This document shows, piece after piece, positions 17,825 to 24,802 of a stretch of 64,000 nucleotides of DNA; the first letter of the stretch is position 1, and the number at the start of each line of letters is the position of its first letter. The notes beneath the pieces are model-generated. The model saw only the letters and a list, made by a program, of their open reading frames with translations. It made no database searches and was not told the DNA's origin. A program made the translations under genes and the position numbers. The DNA comes from an uncultured Candidatus Saccharibacteria bacterium (GTDB lineage: Bacteria > Patescibacteriota > Saccharimonadia > Saccharimonadales > Saccharimonadaceae), in contig CAMPVQ010000002.1 in NCBI GenBank assembly GCA_946997535.1, forward strand, positions 1 to 64,000, in the 5' to 3' direction.

Positions 17825-18244
17825 TTATCCAATCTCCACATAGTCTTGTTTGATATTATAATTCACATTATAACTCTCGTCGTCACAACGATGGAAACCT
17901 TGGAAGCCAACAATGGCTAACTTCGGGTCGTATTTGACCAGAGAATCAGCCGTCGGCTTAAACAGAATCATTTGATTCCGGTCCGGCTTGAGTCGCACGA
18001 GTAGGGTAAACGGCATGTGCGCCGGCGACGCTAGCAATTCGCTAAAATGTCGCTCCAGCTGCCACCAGTCGCCCGCAAAATCATGCGCCAACAGTTCGGC
18101 TATCTCTAACTTTTTCCCATCAATGTCGCGCCGTCGCACGCCACTCTGTATTACATGCAGCTTGTGCGCCGTAACTCCATGAATATTAACTAATTGTAAT
18201 GTGCTAGGCGGTGCTATGACCTGCCCGTTATTTTCTTTTACCAT
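17825..18244 (-). CDS. Hypothetical protein with structured leader
   Basis: 139 residues, soluble, unrecognised. It contains FTLLVRLKPDRNQMILFKPTADSL, which loosely resembles the F/YxxF...LFDR pattern of the large paralogue array but is too divergent to call. It is a single-gene unit with its own strong promoter, hairpin-rich leader and terminator, the same design as the array genes. Confidence 0.7.
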   Translation of the reverse strand: MVKENNGQVIAPPSTLQLVNIHGVTAHKLHVIQSGVRRRDIDGKKLEIAELLAHDFAGDWWQLERHFSELLASPAHMPFTLLVRLKPDRNQMILFKPTADSLVKYDPKLAIVGFQGFHRCDDESYNVNYNIKQDYVEIG

Positions 18245-18347
18245 ATCTATGCCCCTTTATTTGGGGCTGTGCAGCCTTTGCACAGCGAGCTAACCTTGAT
18301 TAGCTTCCGCCAATTATATCAACTGGTGGGGCGGGGTGTCAACCACC
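18245..18347 (-). promoter_or_regulatory. Promoter and three-hairpin leader of the 17825 gene
   Basis: TTGACA, 18-base spacer, TGATATAAT, then three consecutive potential hairpins: GCTAATC..GGTTAGC, GCTGTGC..GCACAGC, and GCCCC-AAATAAA-GGGGC. The last one contains the purine-rich AAAGGGG ribosome binding site, so pairing could hide it. Confidence 0.65.
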
Positions 18348-18350
18348 ACT

Positions 18351-18379
18351 TTGGCATTTTGCATAGCACGTGCTACACT
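18351..18379 (+). promoter_or_regulatory. Promoter of topA (leaderless)
   Basis: TTGGCA, 17-base spacer, TGCTACACT, with its last base 8 bases before the ATG at 18387. Confidence 0.65.
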
Positions 18380-18386
18380 TATAACA

Positions 18387-20825
18387 ATGAGCGAAAAAAC
18401 CATCAAAAATCTTGTAATTGTGGAGTCGCCGGCAAAGGCGCACACTATTGAGGGCTACCTCGGCAAGGATTACACCGTCATGGCCAGCGTGGGGCACATC
18501 CGCAGCATCGCTAAGCGTGCCAAAGATGGTGCGAAACCGATTGACACGGCACACGACTTTGCCGCTATTTATGAAATTGACCCAGACAAAAAGAAAACCG
18601 TCGCTGAGCTACGCAAGGCCGTCCGCGCCGCCAAGACCGTTTGGCTCGCAACCGATGAAGACCGCGAGGGGGAGGCTATTGCTTGGCACCTCTGTGAAGT
18701 GCTAAAGCTCGACCCAGCTAAGACCAACCGCATCGTCTTCCACGAGATTACCAAAGATGCCATTACGCACGCCATCGCTAACCCGCGCACCGTCGACATG
18801 AGTCTAGTCCACGCCCAGCAGGCGCGGCAGATTCTTGACCGTCTAGTGGGATTTGAGTTAAGCCCAGTGGTTTGGAAGAAAGTCCCCGGTGGTAAGTCTG
18901 CAGGGCGCGTTCAGTCGCCAGCGGTTCGCTTGGTGGTAGAGCGGGAGCGCGAAATCGCCAAGTTTCAGCCCACCGCCACCTTTAAGGTCGCCGGCACATT
19001 ACTGAAGGGCAGTGAAGAAGTCAAGGTTGCCCTCCAGCAGGACTTGCCTGACGAGACGGCCGCCGAAAAATTCATGAAGAGCCTCGAAGGCTGCACCTAC
19101 ACCGTGGGCGACGTCACCAGCACCACTGGTACTCGCCGGCCGCTGCCGCCATTTACCACTTCAACCTTGCAGCAAGACGCCAACCAACGCCTCGGCATGA
19201 GCGCCAAAGCAACCATGAGCATCGCCCAACAACTTTACCAAGCCGGTCTGATTACCTACATGCGTACCGACTCAGTCAATTTGAGCCAGCAGGCCATTGC
19301 TAGTGCCGGCGCATACATCAAGTCTAATTTTGGCGAAGAATACCATCAGGTGCGCACCTTTAAGACCAAGACGGCGGGCGCACAAGAGGCGCACGAAGCC
19401 ATTCGCCCGACCGACTTCCGCCGCGAGACTGTTGACGGCGACGCCCGCACCAACAAGCTATACAATTTAATTCGCACCCGCGCCCTCGCTACCCAGATGG
19501 CAGACGCCAAACTCGACCGTACCACGGCCACCATCAACATCTCTGGCCACAGTGAGCAGCTGACTGCCAAGGGCGAAGTTGTGGCATTCCCTGGGTTCTT
19601 GAAAGTCTACGGCGCAAGTAAAAATGAACTCTTGCCAAGTCTCACTGTAGGTGACCAACTCGCCGCACAAGAACTCGTGGCGCACCAGACCTTTAGTCGC
19701 CCACCAGCGCGCTACACTGAAGGTTCGCTAGTGAAAAAGCTTGAAGAGCTCGAAATCGGGCGACCTTCCACTTACGCCACCATCATCTCGACCATCCAAA
19801 CTCGCGGCTACGTCGTCAAGGGCGAGAGTGAGGGCGTGGAGCGCGAAGTGACCGAATACGTTTTGGCGAGCGACCACGTGACGCACCGCACCGTAACCGA
19901 GAAGACGGGAAGCGACAAGGGCAAGCTCATCCCGACTCCGAGCGGCACGGTTGTAGCGGACTTCCTAACCAACTACTTTAATAGCATTGTGGACTACGAT
20001 TTTACCGCGCACGTTGAGAAGGACCTCGATGAAATTGCCGAAGACAAGCTCGATAAGGTGCAGATGCTGCGCGACTTTTACGACCCATTTCACGCCAAAA
20101 TTAGCCAGAGCGACACCATCGACCGCTCCAAGGTAGCAGGGCAACGCCTCGTGGGTAAAGACCCACAGGGGCGCGATATTTACGCCCGCATTGGGCGCTT
20201 CGGACCAATGTTACTGCGCGGCGACGGCGACACTAAGGACGCCGTGACCTTTGCCAACATGCCAGCGGGCGCAACGGTTGAAACTGTCACCCTTGAGCAG
20301 GCGCTCAAGATGTTTGAGCTGCCGCGCACCGTGGGCACCACTGCCGACGGACAGACCATCATCGCCAACATTGGGCGCTTCGGCCCTTATATTAAGGTAG
20401 GTAGCAAGTTTGTCAGCATCAAGCCGCTCGGCGTGTTTGAAATCGACGAAGCCAAGGCGCGCGAGCTCTGGCAAGCTAAGCAAGAGGCCGAGGCTGCGCG
20501 ACACATTAACACCTTTGGCAACATTGAAGTCTTAAATGGGCGCTTCGGCCCGTACGTCACTGACGGCACCAAGAACGCCAAAGTGCCAAAAGATGTCGAC
20601 CCGAAAACCTTAACCGCCGAGCAGGCGCAAGAATTGCTTGACAAAGCTCCCGCAAAGCCGGCGCGTAAAACCGCCGCCAAGGCTAAGAAACCGGCTGCAA
20701 AAGCCAAAAAGACCACCGCAACCAAACGCGCCACTGCAACCAAGGCCAAGAAGGCAACCACCACTAAGCGCACCACCACCGCTAAGGCTAAAACGACACG
20801 CAAGACCCCTACATCTAAGGCCTAG
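18387..20825 (+). CDS. topA: DNA topoisomerase I
   Basis: About 812 residues. Relaxes negative supercoils by type IA single-strand passage. Visible are the Toprim start (LVIVESPAKAHTI), DEDREGEAIAWH metal-binding motif, the PGGKSAGRVQSPAVRLV gate region and the active site tyrosine in GLITYMRTDS. The C-terminus carries three repeats of the GRFGPY type (about residues 605, 665 and 720) rather than zinc ribbons, followed by a Lys/Ala/Thr-rich tail of about 60 residues that probably binds DNA. The start is placed right after the promoter; a longer in-frame start lies upstream of the -10 box and is excluded. Confidence 0.95.
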   Translation: MSEKTIKNLVIVESPAKAHTIEGYLGKDYTVMASVGHIRSIAKRAKDGAKPIDTAHDFAAIYEIDPDKKKTVAELRKAVRAAKTVWLATDEDREGEAIAWHLCEVLKLDPAKTNRIVFHEITKDAITHAIANPRTVDMSLVHAQQARQILDRLVGFELSPVVWKKVPGGKSAGRVQSPAVRLVVEREREIAKFQPTATFKVAGTLLKGSEEVKVALQQDLPDETAAEKFMKSLEGCTYTVGDVTSTTGTRRPLPPFTTSTLQQDANQRLGMSAKATMSIAQQLYQAGLITYMRTDSVNLSQQAIASAGAYIKSNFGEEYHQVRTFKTKTAGAQEAHEAIRPTDFRRETVDGDARTNKLYNLIRTRALATQMADAKLDRTTATINISGHSEQLTAKGEVVAFPGFLKVYGASKNELLPSLTVGDQLAAQELVAHQTFSRPPARYTEGSLVKKLEELEIGRPSTYATIISTIQTRGYVVKGESEGVEREVTEYVLASDHVTHRTVTEKTGSDKGKLIPTPSGTVVADFLTNYFNSIVDYDFTAHVEKDLDEIAEDKLDKVQMLRDFYDPFHAKISQSDTIDRSKVAGQRLVGKDPQGRDIYARIGRFGPMLLRGDGDTKDAVTFANMPAGATVETVTLEQALKMFELPRTVGTTADGQTIIANIGRFGPYIKVGSKFVSIKPLGVFEIDEAKARELWQAKQEAEAARHINTFGNIEVLNGRFGPYVTDGTKNAKVPKDVDPKTLTAEQAQELLDKAPAKPARKTAAKAKKPAAKAKKTTATKRATATKAKKATTTKRTTTAKAKTTRKTPTSKA

Positions 20826-20873
20826 CATATTATGCCACAATACCGCTTATCCTAAAAATGTCACAACTTAATC

Positions 20874-20902
20874 TTGCGTAAAAATCTAGTTTAATGTATA
20901 AT
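20874..20902 (+). promoter_or_regulatory. Promoter of the sigma4/HARE gene
   Basis: TTGCGT, 17-base spacer, TATAAT; leader of about 55 bases. Confidence 0.65.
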
Positions 20903-20963
20903 CTTTAGTAGATTTAAAAGTTACATTAATGTCAACCGCAAGGTGACGAGAAAGGCAGGTGAG

Positions 20964-22007
20964 ATGGCTGAAGCCGATAAGACTAATACTAAGGTGTTAA
21001 ACGCTGCGGTTACTAGTCTTATCAGTCAACTCGACCCTGAGCGCGAGCGCGCCGTCATCACCAGCCGTTTTGGACTGAATGGCGAGCGGCTGACGCTTGA
21101 GCAGGTGGGTGAAAGCCTCGGTATCACTCGCGAACGCGTGCGACAAATTGAAAAGGCGACCCTAATTCGCCTCCGCTTATCCCTCGATGACGGCAAGAAT
21201 GCCGCCTTTATTGAGGCTGAGATGGCTATCACCAAGGCGTTACACGAACTTGGTCGAGGCGCGCGCATTGAAAAGCTCTCCCACGCGATGGTGGGCGACC
21301 ACAGCGCTATGGCGGCCATCTCATTGCTCGCTGAAATCAGCAACAAAATGATTATCACAACCGAAAACAACAGCTACTACGCCGCCGTCATCTTAACTGC
21401 CGACAAGACCGAAAGAGACATCCGCAAGGACGCCGACGCTCTCGTCGCCATTATCAAGCAAGCAGGCGAGCCGTTGACTGCTGAGCAGCTCTTCGACAAG
21501 ACCGCAGGGCGCTACGAGCACCCGAGTGAAGCTGTTGCCATTGCTAGCGTCAGTAAGAAGATTGCCACATTGTACAACCTCTGGGGTCTAGTCAGCTGGC
21601 CAATCGTCAACCCGCGCAACATTCGCGACAAGATTTATGTGGTACTCCGTAATCACGACGCGCCGCTACACTTTAGCGACATCGCCGAGGCAGTCAAGGC
21701 GCAAAACTTCAAGCGCAACAACATCAGCGAGCAGGCCATCCACAACGAACTCATCAAGGATAAGCGCTTCGTGCTAATTGGCCGCGGCATCTACGCCCTA
21801 GCTGAGCGTGGTTACCAAGCCGGTTCCATCGCCGACGTCATCACCACACTCCTCAAGCAAAACGGGCCAATGAACCGCGAGGACATCGTGCGCCAAGTAC
21901 TCAAGGTGCGCAAGGTGCGCGAAGCGACAGTGCTGCTCAACTTGCAGAGCAAGCCGCAGTTCAAGCGCGCCGGCGACGCCAAATACCAGCTCGTCCAAAC
22001 CCATTAA
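20964..22007 (+). CDS. Sigma region 4 protein fused to HARE-type winged helices
   Basis: 347 residues. Residues about 10-70 are a clear sigma70 region 4: LDPERERAVITSRFGL followed by the -35-recognising helix-turn-helix TLEQVGESLGITRERVRQIEKA. No region 2 or 3 is present, so it cannot act as a complete sigma factor. Residues about 150-345 contain two or three winged-helix units (AEQLFDKTAGRYEHPSE, DIAEAVKAQNFKRNNISEQAIHNEL with GIYAL, then DIVRQVLKVRKVREATVLLNL) like HARE-HTH/RNA polymerase delta domains. A regulator that touches RNA polymerase and -35 DNA is the likely role. ATG 20964 is chosen over an upstream GTG because of the AAAGG spacing. Confidence 0.8.
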   Translation: MAEADKTNTKVLNAAVTSLISQLDPERERAVITSRFGLNGERLTLEQVGESLGITRERVRQIEKATLIRLRLSLDDGKNAAFIEAEMAITKALHELGRGARIEKLSHAMVGDHSAMAAISLLAEISNKMIITTENNSYYAAVILTADKTERDIRKDADALVAIIKQAGEPLTAEQLFDKTAGRYEHPSEAVAIASVSKKIATLYNLWGLVSWPIVNPRNIRDKIYVVLRNHDAPLHFSDIAEAVKAQNFKRNNISEQAIHNELIKDKRFVLIGRGIYALAERGYQAGSIADVITTLLKQNGPMNREDIVRQVLKVRKVREATVLLNLQSKPQFKRAGDAKYQLVQTH

Positions 22008-22020
22008 TTCAGTAACCCAG

Positions 22021-22045
22021 CCCCGCCACGTTGCGGGGTAATTTG
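22021..22045 (+). terminator. Likely terminator of the sigma4/HARE gene
   Basis: CCCCGC-CACGTT-GCGGGG hairpin followed by a weak T-rich stretch. Confidence 0.55.
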
Positions 22046-22107
22046 TTCTCCCGTAGCAGCGTGATATCATAGTAATATTAAGCTCGCGCGGGGCAGTAGG
22101 GGGAACT

Positions 22108-23403
22108 ATGCGATATCAAGTGCATCAATTGAAGTTGGACAACGGGGCAGAGGGACTAGTGGTAGACATTCCCAACGCCGTTTCGGTATACAGTATGTTG
22201 AACTTTGCAGGCGGCCGCGCAGCGGTAGCCGACTTGGAGCACAAGGACCAAGTACCGCAGCTGCTAACTAACCTAGCTACTGATGTAGCGGGCTACAAAG
22301 ACAACGAATTTTATAATGCTTTAACGCGCAACGGCGCCTCTCTTGACGCACATGGCGGGAACACTAGTGTTGGATATTCTGTAAAATGCCCACGCTTTGA
22401 CGCCGAGCGCACGCTTGATTTAATCGCCAAATCACTCGAGCAACCAGATATTAACGCAAGCAATCTCGCCCGCGAAAAGAAGAACTTAACTAGCAAGCTG
22501 AAGTCGCTCACCACGAACGGCAGTGAACTAATCATTAGCCACACACTGGCTCACTTTGGCTACCCGCGGTTATCACCTCAAGAATCGCTCGCCACGCTAG
22601 GTGGCATCACGCCCGAAGATATCCAAGAATACCGCGCGCAGAGATTCACCACCGACAACCTACGCTTTATCATCGCGGGTGACTTTAACGGCGATTTAAC
22701 TGTGGTTGACCGCCTGCGCCAGCTTGACTTGCCGCGCGGGAAGCGATTTAAGTGCAGCTTGCTAGCAGCCGAAAGTGGCACGCAATATTATTTCAAGCCC
22801 TACAGCGGCGCCAAAATTATCTTAGCCCAAGCAATATTCGCCTTGCAGCGGCCACTGACTCTACGCGACAAACTAATCGCCCGATTAATCTGCGACTTAC
22901 TTTGCGGCGGGTTCGATTCACTCGTGTTCGGCGAAGCACGTCAGCACGGCTGGGCTTACTACGCCATCGCGGAACAGTTTATTAGCAACTTGCATACCAA
23001 TCTGCCAATCATCGTAATATTTCGCGCCAGCGAAGAAAACGTACCATATATGATTCAATTGATAGCTGACGCTTTAGTTAAATTAAGCCAGGGCGCACTA
23101 GCCCCAGAGCGGCTCGATGCCGTCAAGCAGATGCTAACTGGGTACGAGTCAATGCGTTATGACACCACTAGTAGCATTGCTAACAACCTGAGCGACCGCT
23201 ATTTTACCACCGGTGAAGTGATTGATTTGACCACCATTCCGGAGTTGATAAATAGTATCACGGTGAGCGACATTCAGCAACTGACCATCGAAATTCTTGC
23301 TAGCCACCTGCGCATGGTGGGTATGTTTGGTGACACCACTGAATCGGTGGCCATAGCCGCCGCGGCAAAGTTGGACGCTATCTTAAACGGGGAGGAGAAA
23401 TAA
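22108..23403 (+). CDS. M16-like peptidase subunit without the zinc motif
   Basis: 431 residues of the M16 (insulinase/processing peptidase) type, paralogous to the next gene. At the place of the HxxEH zinc site this copy reads QLLTN (VPQLLTNLATD, about residue 50), so it should not bind zinc. AGGGGGA lies just before the ATG. M16 enzymes often work as an active plus an inactive partner, and this is likely the inactive one. Its residues 170-215 are almost identical, including at DNA level, to the partner. Cytoplasmic: no signal peptide. Confidence 0.8.
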   Translation: MRYQVHQLKLDNGAEGLVVDIPNAVSVYSMLNFAGGRAAVADLEHKDQVPQLLTNLATDVAGYKDNEFYNALTRNGASLDAHGGNTSVGYSVKCPRFDAERTLDLIAKSLEQPDINASNLAREKKNLTSKLKSLTTNGSELIISHTLAHFGYPRLSPQESLATLGGITPEDIQEYRAQRFTTDNLRFIIAGDFNGDLTVVDRLRQLDLPRGKRFKCSLLAAESGTQYYFKPYSGAKIILAQAIFALQRPLTLRDKLIARLICDLLCGGFDSLVFGEARQHGWAYYAIAEQFISNLHTNLPIIVIFRASEENVPYMIQLIADALVKLSQGALAPERLDAVKQMLTGYESMRYDTTSSIANNLSDRYFTTGEVIDLTTIPELINSITVSDIQQLTIEILASHLRMVGMFGDTTESVAIAAAAKLDAILNGEEK

Positions 23404-23405
23404 CC

Positions 23406-24692
23406 ATGCAATATCAAGTAAACCAGCTAAAACTAGCTAACGGCGCAGAGGGTCTGGTGATCGACATTCCCAACGCCGTTTCAGTGTACAGCCTACTGAG
23501 TTTTGCTGGCGGCTATGACGCCGTGGCGGATTATCTACACAAACACCAAACACCACATATTTTAGAGCACGTTTCGCTTTACACCGCAGGTTACTCAGAG
23601 CATCTTATGACTGAATTACAAAAACGCGGTGCAATCGCCAATGCTTCCACTGACACCATTAATATCACTTACATTGCGCAAACTCCAACTTATGACTTTG
23701 CGCGCGTACTAGACTTAGATGCACAGATATTTGAGCGTCCCGCTGCTACGCCCGAGCTAGTAGAACTCGAAAAGAAAAACATCACTAGCGAGCTGAAAGC
23801 CCGCCTTGAAAATGGTAGCTATTGGCTGCGCCACACTTTCAGAACCTACCTTGGCCACCACGGTTTACAGGCAGCTGACGCCATTGCCACACTCGACAAC
23901 ATCACGTTTGAAGATATCCAAGAGTACCGCGCGCAAAACTTCGCTACCGACAACCTACGCTTTATCATCGCGGGCGACTTTAACGGCGATTTAACTGTGG
24001 TTGACCGCCTGCGCCAGCTTGACTTGCCGCGTGGCAAGCGATTTAAGTATAATTTACCAGTGGTCGAAGACGGCACCAAGTACCGCTTTGAAGTCCGACC
24101 GCACGTTAAAATTATTACCACCGGGCTAGGCTTTGCCTTGCGTCGCCCACTAACTATACGCGACGCGCTAATCTGTGATATCATACGCTACTTACTCTTC
24201 GTTAACTGTAGTTCGCACGTATTTAACACAGCGCACAACAAGGGATGGTCGAGCTATGTTACCGCCATCAGACTTGACCACTACAGCAATATCACTCTGC
24301 CGCTTGGCATCATATTTAAGAGTAGCGCCGGCAATCTCACTAACATGATACAACTAATTAGCCAAGCACTTAACAAGCTGGGGCGAGGCGAGCTGCCAGA
24401 GGTGGAGACGGAACTAGAGCGCATCAAATGCAAGATGATTGGGAAGAAATTGATGGCTTATGAAACGCCAAAAGATATAGCAAATGCGCTATATATTCGT
24501 TACTTCGCGACCGGCGAGGTGGTCGACTTGAACGCCGCGCCAGAGGTGATAAAAAGCATTACGCTGGGCGATATCCAGCAACTAGCACGCGAGCTAACGT
24601 CTAGCCCGCTGCGCATGGTGGGGCTATATGGCGACATCACCGGGGCTGACGCTGCAGCTGCTGCCGCCACTCTAGACGCCGCACTGAAGTAA
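23406..24692 (+). CDS. M16-like zinc metallopeptidase
   Basis: 428 residues. It has the inverted zinc motif HILEH (about residues 56-60, within TPHILEHVSLY), with a candidate third ligand Glu in ELEKKNITSEL about 75 residues later, as in M16 peptidases. It would degrade or process peptides in the cytoplasm together with the inactive-looking partner encoded 2 bases upstream. GGAGGAG precedes the ATG by 9 bases. The segment DNLRFIIAGDFNGDL and what follows matches the upstream gene nearly base for base. Confidence 0.82.
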   Translation: MQYQVNQLKLANGAEGLVIDIPNAVSVYSLLSFAGGYDAVADYLHKHQTPHILEHVSLYTAGYSEHLMTELQKRGAIANASTDTINITYIAQTPTYDFARVLDLDAQIFERPAATPELVELEKKNITSELKARLENGSYWLRHTFRTYLGHHGLQAADAIATLDNITFEDIQEYRAQNFATDNLRFIIAGDFNGDLTVVDRLRQLDLPRGKRFKYNLPVVEDGTKYRFEVRPHVKIITTGLGFALRRPLTIRDALICDIIRYLLFVNCSSHVFNTAHNKGWSSYVTAIRLDHYSNITLPLGIIFKSSAGNLTNMIQLISQALNKLGRGELPEVETELERIKCKMIGKKLMAYETPKDIANALYIRYFATGEVVDLNAAPEVIKSITLGDIQQLARELTSSPLRMVGLYGDITGADAAAAAATLDAALK

Positions 24693-24802
24693 CACCCATG
24701 CAAAGGAACTTGCCGCCCAACAGAGGCGACGCGGCAGGGCGGGGCACCCTTGTAAGCCGGTAGCGCTTGCTTACACTAGCGTTTTGTGCTACTATAATAG
24801 CG

